This document shows, one piece after another, positions 25,778 to 34,038 of a stretch of DNA of 34,038 bases. The translations under genes were made by a program, and so were the position numbers. Positions within the stretch are counted from its first letter, which is position 1. Each line of letters starts with the position of its first letter. The DNA comes from Deltaproteobacteria bacterium (GTDB lineage Bacteria; Desulfobacterota; Desulfomonilia; UBA1062): the NCBI GenBank assembly GCA_018434685.1, contig JAHDOV010000051.1, positions 1 through 34,038 of the forward strand, given 5' to 3'. The notes under the pieces are model-generated. The model saw nothing but the letters and a program-made list of their open reading frames with translations, did no database searches and was not told the DNA's origin.

Positions 25778-27556
25778 ATGAAGGGGAGAGATCTGAAGAA
25801 CGACGACCGGGTCGTCATCGCAAACTGCAGCGGATTTTTCGGAGATCGCTTCAGTGCTGCTAAAGAAATGGTGCAGGGGGGACCCATAGATTTCCTCACC
25901 GGCGATTACCTGGCGGAACTGACCATGGCGATCCTCTTTCGTGCCAAGAGCAAGGACCCGGGAGGCGGGTACGTCTCGACCTTTCTCAAGCAGATGGAAC
26001 AGATCATGGGGGAATGCCTCGACAGAAAGATCCGCGTGGTATCGAATGCGGGCGGGCTCAATCCCAGGGGCCTGGCTGCAGAACTGGAACGCATAGCCGG
26101 GGAACTGGGCCTGCACCCGAACATAGCCTATATTGAAGGGGACGATCTCATGGCCCGGCTGGGCGATCTCCAGGCAGCTGGTGAGCCTCTCGTCCACATG
26201 GACAAGGGGATTGCCCTGAAGGATTCCAAGGCGTTCCCGATCTCAGCGAATGCCTACCTGGGCTGCTGGGGCATTGTCAAGGCACTGGAAGAGGGGGCTG
26301 ATATCGTGGTGGGCGGACGCATTGCCGATGCCTCGCTCGTGGTGGGCCCGGCCGCCTGGGCCTTCGGCTGGCAGCGCACCGAATGGGACAGGCTGGCAGG
26401 CGCCACGACCGCAGGGCACATCATCGAATGCGGCGCCCAGGCCACCGGAGGGAACTATTCGTTCATCGACGAGGTGCCGAGCTTCAGGAACGTGGGCTTC
26501 CCCATTGCCGAAATCGAAGAAGACGGGTCGTTCACGATCACCAAGCATCCGGGCACGGGCGGGCTTGTCTCGGTCGATACAATCAAGGCACAGCTCATCT
26601 ACGAGATCGGCGGCGTGCGCTACCTGACCCCGGATCTCGTTGCGCGCTTCGATACCATCGGGGTTTCCCAGGAAGGGCCCGACCGGGTGAGGGTAACCGG
26701 GGTACAGGGTGAACCGCCCACTGACACCACCAAGGTGTGCATAAACACGCTTGGCGGCTATCGTAACTCCATGACCATCATGCTCACCGGCCTCGATATC
26801 GAGAAGAAGGCCGCTATCTTGGAGGATGCACTCTTTGACGCGCTCGGCGGCAAGGAGCAGTTCGAGCAGGTCAATGTGCAGCTCATCCGGTCCGACAAGG
26901 AAGACCCGCTCACCAACGAGGAGGCCTTTGCCTACCTGCGCATCTCGGTGATCGATCCGAATCCGAAAAAGGTGGGCCTGGTGTCGTCAAAGATCGTTGA
27001 GCTCGCCCTTGCCAATATCCCGGGTTTTGCGGGAACGGCCCCGCCATCAAAGGGGACACCGGCAATCATGTACTGGCCTGCGCTCGTTTCCAGCAGGCAC
27101 ATCCGGCAGAAGGTCATCGTGGGCGGGAAGGAATTCACCCTGGAGTGCGTATCCCCGGTCGCCGGATACCGCAGCCCGGAAGCCCTTGCCGTTGAGCTTC
27201 CCCCGGTACCGCAGGGCAGGACCGTGCGGGTGCCGCTGGGCCGGGTATTTGCCGCCCGTTCCGGCGACAAGGGGGGCAACGCCAATCTTGGGGTATGGTC
27301 CAAGACGCCGGAGGCCTATGCCTTCCTGAGGGAATTCCTGACCACCGAGAGGCTGCAGGTTCTGCTCAACGACCTGAAGGACTTCGAGATCGAGCGCTGC
27401 GAGCTGCCGAATCTGCTGGCCGTGAATTTCTATATCAGGGGGATCCTGGGCGAGGGTGCAGCGGCATCGATGAGGCTCGATGCGCAGGCCAAGACCCTTG
27501 GCGAGTATCTTAGGGCCAGGATCGTGGATATGCCGGCCTCCATCGTGCCGGGCTGA
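25778..27556 (+). CDS. AtuA-family protein (DUF1446 plus C-terminal AtuA-like domain)
   Basis: This 592-residue protein is the last gene of the operon. Residues ~10-455 form the DUF1446 region: VIANCSGFFGDR, DFLTGDYLAELTM, VSNAGGLNPRGLA, GADIVVGGRIADASLVVGP, CGAQATGGNY and TIKAQLIYEIGG. Residues ~485-590 form the second AtuA domain with RVFAARSGDKGGNANLGVW. AtuA is needed for citronellol/geraniol use in Pseudomonas but its reaction is unknown; homologues accompany branched acyl-CoA carboxylases. Ribosome site AAAGGAGG is 6 nt from ATG. It ends 5 bp from the converging pepD, leaving no space for a separate terminator. Confidence 0.88.
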   Translation: MKGRDLKNDDRVVIANCSGFFGDRFSAAKEMVQGGPIDFLTGDYLAELTMAILFRAKSKDPGGGYVSTFLKQMEQIMGECLDRKIRVVSNAGGLNPRGLAAELERIAGELGLHPNIAYIEGDDLMARLGDLQAAGEPLVHMDKGIALKDSKAFPISANAYLGCWGIVKALEEGADIVVGGRIADASLVVGPAAWAFGWQRTEWDRLAGATTAGHIIECGAQATGGNYSFIDEVPSFRNVGFPIAEIEEDGSFTITKHPGTGGLVSVDTIKAQLIYEIGGVRYLTPDLVARFDTIGVSQEGPDRVRVTGVQGEPPTDTTKVCINTLGGYRNSMTIMLTGLDIEKKAAILEDALFDALGGKEQFEQVNVQLIRSDKEDPLTNEEAFAYLRISVIDPNPKKVGLVSSKIVELALANIPGFAGTAPPSKGTPAIMYWPALVSSRHIRQKVIVGGKEFTLECVSPVAGYRSPEALAVELPPVPQGRTVRVPLGRVFAARSGDKGGNANLGVWSKTPEAYAFLREFLTTERLQVLLNDLKDFEIERCELPNLLAVNFYIRGILGEGAAASMRLDAQAKTLGEYLRARIVDMPASIVPG

Positions 27557-27561
27557 TGGCG

Positions 27562-29013
27562 CTATGAAACAGCCATAGCCCGCAGGAGGGCGACCAGGAG
27601 ATCCCACATCCTCGCCACGGACTCGATGTGTATCCGCTCCGACGGGGAGTGCGCCTGTTCAACGGTGGGGCCGAGCGAGATCATGTCGAGGCCTGCGATC
27701 CGCTCGCCGATCACACCGCATTCCAGGCCTGCATGGATGACCTTTACCCGGGGGGGTGTGCCGAAGAGCGACTCAAAGGCCTCCCGTGCCTTCTTGAGGA
27801 CCCTGGAGTCGAACTGAGGCCTCCAGGCCGGGTAGTCGCCGGACTGGGCGACATGGGCTCCCATGACCTCTCCGATGGACCTCACCGTGTCGGACGCCTC
27901 CTGGATGGAGGTGGCGTATATGCTGCGCTGGTTGGTCAACACCTCGAGCATATGGTCCTTCACCCGGCAGATGGCAAGGTTTGTCGAGGTCGTCACCGGA
28001 CTGTCCATGGATTCATTCATGGCCAGGACGCCATGGGGAATCAGGGAGATCATGGTGAAGATCTTGCGGGTGTCTGTGGGCACGATCACCCTGCCGGTCG
28101 GGGGGGTATCCCTGCTCACCAGGATGTTGACGTTCTCTTCGATTCCTTCAAGTTCCCGCGCAAAGATGCTGTTCCACGAGGAGGCGGCATCGTTTAACTT
28201 GGGGAGAGCGTGTTCGTCGAGGTACACCACGGCCTGTGCTTCTCTCGGGATCGCATTATGCTTGGTTCCGCCTTCAAGGGTGGCAAGATAAAGGGGTGTG
28301 GATTCCTGGACAGACTTAAGGAATCGGTTCAGGAGCCTGATGGCATTGCCGTGCCCCTTGTGGATATCGCTGCCGGAATGCCCGCCCCTGAGCCCGGTTA
28401 CCATGATCTGAACCGGAACAAGTCCTGCGGGTGGATCGATGAAGGAGAGTTCCAGGTGTATGTCGGTGTTTCTGCCTCCTGCGCAGCCGATGTAGAAGGT
28501 GCCGTCCTCTTCGGAGTCGAGATTGATGAGCGTCGTGCCGGTCATGAATTCTCCGGTGAGCATGCTCGCCCCGCTCAGGCCTGTTTCCTCTTCTACGGTG
28601 AAGAGCATCTCCAGGTCAGGGTGGGTAAGCGAGGCGTCTCCCATGATTGCGAGCATGGCGGCCATGCCGATCCCGTTGTCGGCCCCGAGCGTTGTTCCGT
28701 CCGCGCGGAGCCACCCTCCGTCACGGACGAGGCGGATGGGGTCCGTGGCGAAATCGTGAATGGTTTTCGCGTCCTTCTCACAGACCATGTCCATGTGGGA
28801 TTGCAGCACCACGGTATCGGTGCCGGGAACGCCCGGCTTGAACACGAGAACGTTGCCTGCGCGGTCAATACGGTATGGCAAGGCGAGGCCCTTGGCCGTA
28901 CTGACGAGGTACTCGCGTATGCGCTGCTCGTTTCCGGATTCTCTGGGTACCCGGGTGATCTCTCCAAAGTACCGCCAGAGATCTTCAGGCACAAGCCCCT
29001 GTATCGCGCTCAT
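27562..29013 (-). CDS. pepD: Aminoacyl-histidine dipeptidase (PepD, M20 family)
   Basis: PepD hydrolyses Xaa-His and other dipeptides with two metal ions. The 483-residue protein has the metal-ligand segments LQSHMDMV (His73, Asp75), LGADNGIGMAA (Asp112), TVEEETGLSG (141-145 region), NLDSEEDG (Asp166) and the C-terminal VIHAGLECGVIGER, with a lid domain between them. The start MSAIQGLVPEDLWRYF matches the family. GAGGAG lies upstream of ATG. No signal peptide is seen, so it is cytosolic. It converges on the AtuA-family gene and is not part of the acyl-CoA operon. Confidence 0.93.
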   Translation of the reverse strand: MSAIQGLVPEDLWRYFGEITRVPRESGNEQRIREYLVSTAKGLALPYRIDRAGNVLVFKPGVPGTDTVVLQSHMDMVCEKDAKTIHDFATDPIRLVRDGGWLRADGTTLGADNGIGMAAMLAIMGDASLTHPDLEMLFTVEEETGLSGASMLTGEFMTGTTLINLDSEEDGTFYIGCAGGRNTDIHLELSFIDPPAGLVPVQIMVTGLRGGHSGSDIHKGHGNAIRLLNRFLKSVQESTPLYLATLEGGTKHNAIPREAQAVVYLDEHALPKLNDAASSWNSIFARELEGIEENVNILVSRDTPPTGRVIVPTDTRKIFTMISLIPHGVLAMNESMDSPVTTSTNLAICRVKDHMLEVLTNQRSIYATSIQEASDTVRSIGEVMGAHVAQSGDYPAWRPQFDSRVLKKAREAFESLFGTPPRVKVIHAGLECGVIGERIAGLDMISLGPTVEQAHSPSERIHIESVARMWDLLVALLRAMAVS

Positions 29014-29261
29014 AATATCTCCTCTTTTTAGATAGTTATGGTTGTGTAGATTGAATCTGTATTCCTATTAATATAGGGTATCTTCGCATTCTTCAATGGC
29101 CAGATGAAGAATACATCGTGCTGTCCCTGGGCAGTTCGAAAGGGCGATCTGTAGTGAAGTATTGCCGGGTGTGCTTCAAAGACACTCTCACAAACAGGAA
29201 CCCGGGGCATATGGTTTTGTGTTTCCCCCGAAAGAATAGGGGGTTATCATGCTCTTCTTTC

Positions 29262-29290
29262 TTGACACCGGCACATTTTCTCTTTATATC
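29262..29290 (+). promoter_or_regulatory. Cold-shock gene promoter and long leader
   Basis: TTGACA (29262-29267), a 17-bp spacer and TATATC (29285-29290) make a good sigma-70 promoter 155 bp before the csp start codon. Transcription from about 29297 gives a 5' leader of ~150 nt, a length typical of cold-shock mRNAs. The leader contains CAAGGG-T-CCCTTG (29394-29406), a small hairpin. The gap 29014-29261 otherwise holds only an unassigned hairpin (CCCCC/GGGGG, about 29225-29243). Confidence 0.6.
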
Positions 29291-29445
29291 TTCCTCAGAC
29301 TGGAATACGAAATTATCGAGCTGACCCGCGGTAAAACCCTCTGTAAGTTTTCCTAAGGTTTGTGGTAATACCGTTTTTCCAGAAAAAAGCACCAAGGGTC
29401 CCTTGCCCTTTGCCAGGAAAGGGGTCGATAAACGGAGGTATATTC

Positions 29446-29646
29446 ATGGCTACAGGAACGGTAAAGTGGTTTAACGAGAAAAAGGGTTTTGGGTTCATCA
29501 CTGAAGACGGCGGCAACGATGTATTTGTCCACTACTCTGCAATCAAAGATGAAGGTTTTAAAACACTTACAGAGGGAGAGCGTGTTACATTCGAGGTGGT
29601 TCAGGGACCGAAAGGCCCCCAGGCCTCGAACGTATCAAAAGGCTAG
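29446..29646 (+). CDS. Cold-shock protein (CspA family)
   Basis: The 66-residue protein is one five-stranded OB-fold cold-shock domain that binds single-stranded RNA and DNA. RNP1 is KGFGFI (13-18) and RNP2 is VFVHYS (26-31). The N-terminus [13 protein letters not shown] is standard. ATG follows GGAGG at 7 nt; a longer frame starting 28 codons earlier lies in the leader and is rejected. It is monocistronic, with its own promoter and a hairpin after the stop. Confidence 0.96.
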   Translation: MATGTVKWFNEKKGFGFITEDGGNDVFVHYSAIKDEGFKTLTEGERVTFEVVQGPKGPQASNVSKG

Positions 29647-29655
29647 TTATTCAAG

Positions 29656-29680
29656 GGAGCAGGCTTGAAGCCTGCTCCTC
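29656..29680 (+). terminator. Hairpin after the cold-shock gene
   Basis: GGAGCAGGC and GCCTGCTCC (29656-29664, 29670-29678) form a perfect 9-bp stem with a five-base loop, 9 bp after the stop codon. The following TCT is a short T tail, so termination may be partial. Confidence 0.6.
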
Positions 29681-29736
29681 TAAGAAAGCATACTGATTTC
29701 GCGTTTCGCATAGTCCGTTAGGGTACGACGGTGGAT

Positions 29737-29845
29737 CTGTAGAGTGCTACGGGATATTCGGTAGTACGGGAAACCAGTGATGGGCAGCAGGGATCCCCGG
29801 TAAGGTCTCTTTCATCCCGATCCCTGCACGCATGATGCCCTACAG
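29737..29845. other. Possible branched RNA structure in a gene-free gap
   Basis: CTGTAG (29737-29742) pairs with CTACAG (29840-29845). Inside are a 7-bp hairpin GTGCTAC/GTAGTAC (29744-29767) and a long arm: GCAGGGATC with GATCCCTGC (29787-29795 with 29819-29827), extended by GGGCA/TGCCC. No known RNA family is recognised, and base pairing on the two strands is equivalent. The 421-bp gap (29647-30067) contains only open frames without ribosome sites or recognisable products. Confidence 0.3.
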
Positions 29846-30067
29846 TTCGAGCCGGTGGTTCATGGACGCCTGTGTTCTTTTTGCCAGGTGCTGGCAGAGG
29901 TATCTCCGCTGTTCGGTGCGATGCGGCCCTTGACCGGAAAGCGACCGTATCGGTATGACCTCTCGGTCGGGGCGAGGCATGAAAACGAAGAGGCAGGGGC
30001 CTGCTGTAGTGGAGAGCTGTCACCTGAATTCCCCCGGCACCAGATTCCTGTCTTCTGGATGCCCTTT

Positions 30068-31387
30068 TCACAGCCCCGTGGCCAGTGATTTCATCCACTC
30101 CTGGAACGAACACGCTTCCCTGTCGACTCGCGCCTGATTCCTTAATTTTTTCGGGACATCCGGTGATTCCATGATGCCGAAGTTGACGTTCATCGGCTGG
30201 AAGTCCTTGGTGTTCTCATCGGTAATATAGTGGATCAGTGCACCGATGGCGGTATCTGCCCGCGGCGGGGAAAAGCCGGTGCCGGACGTTTTTGCCAGCA
30301 GTGAAAGCCCTGCCAGGATACCTGTCGCGGCTGATTCCATGTAGCCCTCCACCCCGGTTACCTGTCCTGCGAGAAATATCAGGGGGTATCCCTTGAGACT
30401 CAGGTCCTTATTCAGCACCCTGGGGGAGTCGAGAAAGGTGTTCCGGTGGATGCTTCCGAACCTTTCAAACCGGGCATGGGCCAGTGCGGGGATCAGGCCG
30501 AAGATCCGTTTCTGTTCCGCATAGGTGAGCTTGGTCTGAAATCCCACCATGTTATAGGCGTCTCCCCTGAGGTTCTCTCTCCTGAGCTGCAGTACTGCAA
30601 AGGGTCTCCTGCCGGTGCGGGGATCCTCGAGCCCGATCGGTCTCATGGGGCCGTACCGCAGAGAATCCCTGCCTCTGGATGCCATGATCTCAACGGGCAG
30701 ACACGCCTCGAAGTAGCGGGCTTCCTCAAACCCGTGGGGGATCACCTGCTGAGCCTGCAGCAGCTCGGTAATGAAGGCATAGTAGAGGTCTTCATCGAGG
30801 GGGCAGTTGAGGTAATCCGTACTTTCAGGGTCCCACCGTGACCCGAAGAATGCGTGTTCCGTCTCGATACTGTCTGCGTCGATGATGGGTGAGATCGCAT
30901 CGTAGAAGAAGAGCCTGCTGCTGCCGGTCATCTTCGCGAGATGTTCAGCCAGCGCCTCCGAGGTGAGGGGGCCCGTGGCGATGATGGTGGGGATCCCGGG
31001 GTCTATCTCAACGATTTCCTGCCGGTGCATCTCGATGAGGTCATGGGCCTGTACGGCCTCGGTCAGTGCACGCGCGAAGGAAAGCCTGTCCACCGCGAGG
31101 GCCTTTCCTGCAGGGACCCGCGTGATCTCCGCAGCCTTCAGCGCGGCTGACCCGAGCAGGGACAGTTCTTTCTTCAGCAGCCCATGGGCCGTTGCGGGGT
31201 CCGTGCCCTTGAGGGAGTTGCTGCACACGAGCTCGCCCAGGAGGTCCGTCTTGTGGGCCGGGGTCTGTTTCCCGGGCCGCATCTCGAAAAGGTCGACGCA
31301 GACGCCCCCCTGTGCAAGCCTGAGCGCGGCCTCAACCCCTGCGAGGCCGCCCCCGACAACTTGAGCCCTAACCGTCGTTTTCTTCAT
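30068..31387 (-). CDS. trmFO: FAD-dependent tRNA (uracil-54-C5) methyltransferase TrmFO
   Basis: TrmFO makes ribothymidine at U54 of tRNA using methylenetetrahydrofolate and reduced FAD. The 439-residue protein has the FAD-binding VVGGGLAGVEAA near the start, FEMRPGKQTPAHKTDLLGELVCSNSLK, RVPAGKALAVDR, FFYDAISPIID, FEACLPVEIMASRG, GPMRPIGL and the C-terminal GQVTGVEGYMESAATG. The ATG at 31387 lies 20 bp inside the topA 3' end and gives the family N-terminus; a longer frame reading further into topA is rejected. It is the last gene of the dprA-topA-trmFO block. TrmFO rather than TrmA indicates folate-dependent modification. Confidence 0.95.
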   Translation of the reverse strand: MKKTTVRAQVVGGGLAGVEAALRLAQGGVCVDLFEMRPGKQTPAHKTDLLGELVCSNSLKGTDPATAHGLLKKELSLLGSAALKAAEITRVPAGKALAVDRLSFARALTEAVQAHDLIEMHRQEIVEIDPGIPTIIATGPLTSEALAEHLAKMTGSSRLFFYDAISPIIDADSIETEHAFFGSRWDPESTDYLNCPLDEDLYYAFITELLQAQQVIPHGFEEARYFEACLPVEIMASRGRDSLRYGPMRPIGLEDPRTGRRPFAVLQLRRENLRGDAYNMVGFQTKLTYAEQKRIFGLIPALAHARFERFGSIHRNTFLDSPRVLNKDLSLKGYPLIFLAGQVTGVEGYMESAATGILAGLSLLAKTSGTGFSPPRADTAIGALIHYITDENTKDFQPMNVNFGIMESPDVPKKLRNQARVDREACSFQEWMKSLATGL

Positions 31388-33710
31388 AATCACATTCGGG
31401 ACGGGGGCATGAGAGCTGGTTGCCCTTCTTGATGAGGAAATCCGCCTGGCACTTCGGGCATGTTTTCCCGACAGGTTTTGTCCAGCTGATGAAGGTGCAG
31501 TCTTTCTCAGAGCAGGCGTAGAACATCTTGCCCCGTTTTGACCTCTGTTGAACGATCTCACCCGTGCATCCCGGCAGGGGGCATTTCAGTCCCAGCGGGT
31601 AGGGCTGGATGTTTTTGCAGTTCGGGTAATTGCTGCATGCCAGGAACGGACCGAAACGACCGTGGCGTATCACCATGGGCGAACCGCACTTGTCGCAGAG
31701 CTTGTCCGTGGCCAGAATCTTGTTCAGGGGCTGGGTATTCTTGCACTGGGGATAGTTGCTACATGCCAGGAAGGGACCGAATTTTCCCCGTTTCGATACC
31801 ATGGGCGAACCGCACTTCTCGCATATGGCATCCGTGGTCTCGGGCTCCTGGGCCTCGATGACCCTGATCGTGCCGCTCTCATCCCTGGTGAACTCCTTCG
31901 TGTTCTTGCAGTCCGGGTAGCCGGCACAGCCGAGGAAGTGCCCGTTCTTCCCGAGTTTGATGAGCATTTCCTTGCCGCAGAGTTCACAGGTTATGCCAGA
32001 GGGCCTGTTGGCGGCACGAAGATTCTCCATCTCGTTCATGGCGAGCTCATGCTCGGTGTTGTAGGTCTGGTAGAAGTTGTTCATGGCACTGAGGTAATTG
32101 GTCTGGCCTTCTTCGATCTCGTCGAGCGAGTCCTCCATCTTTGCCGTAAAGCCGATATCGAGGATATGGGAATAGTGTTTCACGAGGAGATCGTTCACGT
32201 CGCGGCCCAGCTCGGTGGGGACAAAGGCCCGCTGCTCCAGATTGACGTATCCCCTCTCCTGGATCGTGGAGATGATCGGGGCATACGTGCTCGGCCTGCC
32301 GATGCCCTTTTCTTCGAGCTCCTTGATGAGGCCGGCCTCGGTGTAGTGGGCAGGGGGCTGGGTGAAGTGCTGTTTCTCGTCTATGTTCTCGAGGGAAAGC
32401 CGGTCCCCTTCGACGATGGAATCGGGCAGGAGCGAGTCCGTGTCCTTTTCCTCCTGGATCTTGTAGGCCCGCAGGAAGCCGTCGAACTGCAGGATCGATC
32501 CGTTTGCCCGAAGGCCGGTATCGCCTGCGGAGATGTCCACGCTGGTCTGGTCATATGCCGCACTGTTCATCTGTGAGGCGATGAACCGCTTCCAGATCAG
32601 GTCGTACAGGGCTGACTGATCCTTCGAGAGGAAGGCCTGGACTGCCTCAGGGGTGTTTTCCACACTGGTGGGCCTGATAGCCTCATGCGCCTCCTGTGCC
32701 GACTTCTTTGCCTTATACTGCCTGAATTTCTCGGGGAGATAGTCTTTTCCGTACCGGACCGGGATATAATCCCGAGCCTGCTGTATCGCATCTGCAGAAA
32801 CGACGGGAGAATCAGTTCTCATGTAGGTGATGAGACCGGTGATCTCGCCGCCACCGAGTGCGATCCCCTCGTAGAGCTGCTGGGCGATCATCATGGTCTT
32901 CTTTGCTGAAAAGCGCAGCCGGGTGGAGGCAGCCTGCTGGAGAGTCGAGGTGATAAAGGGTGGAAGCGGGTTTTTATACCTGACCTGTTTCTTGACCTTG
33001 TCTATGAGGATCTCAGGGGCCGTCCTGATGGAATCGGCAATTGACCGGGAAGACGATTCGTCCGGGATCTCCTTGGGGAGTACCACCTTTGCCGAGAACT
33101 CGTCACCGGCCGAGGTCCGAAGCGCAACGTCGATGGTCCAGTACTCCTGGGGAACAAACCGCTCGATCTCCTCCTGGCGCATACAGATGAGCCGGACGGC
33201 AACAGACTGCACCCTGCCGCCCGAGAGGCCGCGTTTCACCTTCTTCCACAACAGGGGGCTCATGGTGTATCCCACGATCCGGTCCATGACCCTCCTGGCC
33301 TTCTGGGCTTCATAGAGGGATCCGTTGAGCTGCTGGGGATTCAGGATGGCCTCGGTAATGGCCTTTTTCGTGATCTCGTGAAAGATGATCCGGCCTACCG
33401 GGGTGTTCGGTGCCTTCAGTTCTTCCACCACGTGCCATGCTATGGCTTCGCCCTCACGGTCAGGGTCGGATGCCAGGTAGATATGATCGGCTTTTGCTGC
33501 CTGGCTGCGCAGCTTCTTGACGATATCCCGCTTTTCGGGTTTGATCTTGTAGTTCGGCTCGAAGCCGTTTTCGATATCCACGCCGAGAACGCTCTTGGGC
33601 AGGTCTTTGATGTGCCCCATGGTGGCCTCGACCTCGAAGTCATTTCCGAGATACCGCTTGATGGTCCGCGCCTTGGTGGGGGACTCTACTATCAACAGTG
33701 ATTTACCCAT
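31368..33710 (-). CDS. topA: DNA topoisomerase I
   Basis: TopA relaxes negative supercoils by transient single-strand breaks. The 780-residue protein has the TOPRIM domain (LLIVESPTKA with Glu9; SDPDREGEAIAW with Asp82 and Asp84) and the catalytic Tyr296 in GLITYMRTDS. Its body is normal, with GRPSTYAPIISTI. From about 575 there are five zinc-ribbon-like units: four with paired cysteines (575-602, 630-657, 672-698, 710-738) and a last one (751-773). Topoisomerase I family members usually have three or so; five is on the long side. Ribosome site AAGGAG is 5 nt before ATG. The start overlaps the dprA stop by 8 bp. Confidence 0.97.
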   Translation of the reverse strand: MGKSLLIVESPTKARTIKRYLGNDFEVEATMGHIKDLPKSVLGVDIENGFEPNYKIKPEKRDIVKKLRSQAAKADHIYLASDPDREGEAIAWHVVEELKAPNTPVGRIIFHEITKKAITEAILNPQQLNGSLYEAQKARRVMDRIVGYTMSPLLWKKVKRGLSGGRVQSVAVRLICMRQEEIERFVPQEYWTIDVALRTSAGDEFSAKVVLPKEIPDESSSRSIADSIRTAPEILIDKVKKQVRYKNPLPPFITSTLQQAASTRLRFSAKKTMMIAQQLYEGIALGGGEITGLITYMRTDSPVVSADAIQQARDYIPVRYGKDYLPEKFRQYKAKKSAQEAHEAIRPTSVENTPEAVQAFLSKDQSALYDLIWKRFIASQMNSAAYDQTSVDISAGDTGLRANGSILQFDGFLRAYKIQEEKDTDSLLPDSIVEGDRLSLENIDEKQHFTQPPAHYTEAGLIKELEEKGIGRPSTYAPIISTIQERGYVNLEQRAFVPTELGRDVNDLLVKHYSHILDIGFTAKMEDSLDEIEEGQTNYLSAMNNFYQTYNTEHELAMNEMENLRAANRPSGITCELCGKEMLIKLGKNGHFLGCAGYPDCKNTKEFTRDESGTIRVIEAQEPETTDAICEKCGSPMVSKRGKFGPFLACSNYPQCKNTQPLNKILATDKLCDKCGSPMVIRHGRFGPFLACSNYPNCKNIQPYPLGLKCPLPGCTGEIVQQRSKRGKMFYACSEKDCTFISWTKPVGKTCPKCQADFLIKKGNQLSCPRPECDYEENDG

Positions 33711-34038
33711 TCACGCTCCTTGCAATGAATCTGTTTCCCTCTGTCCGTATGATATCACCCGAGAGCTCCAGCATGCTTATCCTCTGGGTTGCCTCCGGAA
33801 TACCGATCTGGAGTTCCTGTGCGATCTCTTCTATGCTCAATGCCTCTGCGGTGACGATACCGATGATATCGTCCCGGCTGGTGAAGCCGGTTGCTGTATC
33901 CTTTATGAAGCCCTTTACCTGGGGGGCGATCTCCATCATGACATCGGCTGCATCCCGGATGAGTACCGCGCCCTGGCGGATGAGATGGTGCGGCCCCTGG
34001 GAGCGGATATTGGTGACCGCACCGGGGACCGCCATGAC
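33703..34038 (-). CDS. dprA: DNA-processing protein DprA, C-terminal part (partial)
   Basis: This is the 3' end of a gene that continues past the window edge. The visible 111 residues begin in the conserved Rossmann-like DprA core at VMAVPG, continue with NIRSQGPHHLIRQGAVLI (family form S-G-x-N-x-L-I-x-x-G-A), and end in a winged-helix region (about 60-110: LSIEEIAQELQIGIPEATQRISMLELSGDI). DprA loads RecA on incoming single-stranded DNA in transformation. Its stop codon overlaps the topA start, which makes a dprA-topA-trmFO operon. The N-terminal half lies outside. Confidence 0.93.
   Translation of the reverse strand, partial: VMAVPGAVTNIRSQGPHHLIRQGAVLIRDAADVMMEIAPQVKGFIKDTATGFTSRDDIIGIVTAEALSIEEIAQELQIGIPEATQRISMLELSGDIIRTEGNRFIARSVNG

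Noticed and set aside
29647-30067. tRNA gene in the gap between csp and trmFO
   Set aside because: No acceptor-arm pairing or GGTTCGA-type T loop in the right spacing; the inverted repeats do not form a cloverleaf.

Overview
The window is a piece of bacterial chromosome of fairly high GC, about 34 kb, that starts inside the 3' end of an rRNA operon (23S tail, 5S, terminator) and runs through about thirty protein genes. No gene here fixes the taxon. The serA-purA pair, the dprA-topA-trmFO block, the FmdB-type zinc ribbon, the iron-sulfur flavoprotein-like gene and the acyl-CoA and AtuA genes together fit the former Deltaproteobacteria (Desulfobacterota, syntrophic or sulfate-reducing relatives) best. 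This placement is an inference. There are no insertion sequences, phage genes, CRISPR arrays or tRNA genes.

Layout. 1-495: end of the rRNA operon. 846-5638, all on the minus strand: a diguanylate cyclase, leuB followed by an iron-sulfur flavoprotein-like gene, yajD and a transglutaminase-like protease gene. 6069-8903, plus strand: the DNA-repair operon yebC-ruvC-ruvA-ruvB, with overlapping start and stop codons between the ruv genes. 9144-10809: a HAD phosphatase and a UDP-glucuronate 4-epimerase. 10797-12976, minus strand: a tandem-PilZ protein and a dienoyl-CoA-isomerase-like crotonase. 13104-16222: fmdB-like gene, then purA and serA on the minus strand as one operon with a clear terminator.

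16404-27556 is the most interesting part. An isovaleryl-CoA-dehydrogenase-like gene (acd1) and a divergent TetR gene are followed by one long operon: two more acyl-CoA dehydrogenases, a carboxyltransferase, a biotin carboxylase, a separate biotin carrier, a crotonase and an AtuA-family protein. The gene content mixes the leucine/isovalerate (Liu) and acyclic-terpene (Atu) pathways: dehydrogenate a branched acyl-CoA, carboxylate the gamma-carbon of the enoyl-CoA, hydrate the product. Three features stand out. Eight copies of an 11-bp palindrome WACY-N3-RGTW lie in the acd1, tetR and acd2 promoters, which suggests one TetR regulon. The carboxylase alpha subunit is split into two genes. The three dehydrogenases have three different catalytic-base patterns.

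27562-34038: a PepD peptidase (minus), a cold-shock protein with its own promoter and a long leader (plus), then trmFO, topA and the 3' part of dprA, overlapping on the minus strand. Several intergenic regions (5669-5770, 8903-9032, 29737-29845) can fold into branched structures that match no RNA family I recognise. The flavoprotein gene at 2278-2910 is followed in frame, across a TAG, by 63 more coding-like codons.
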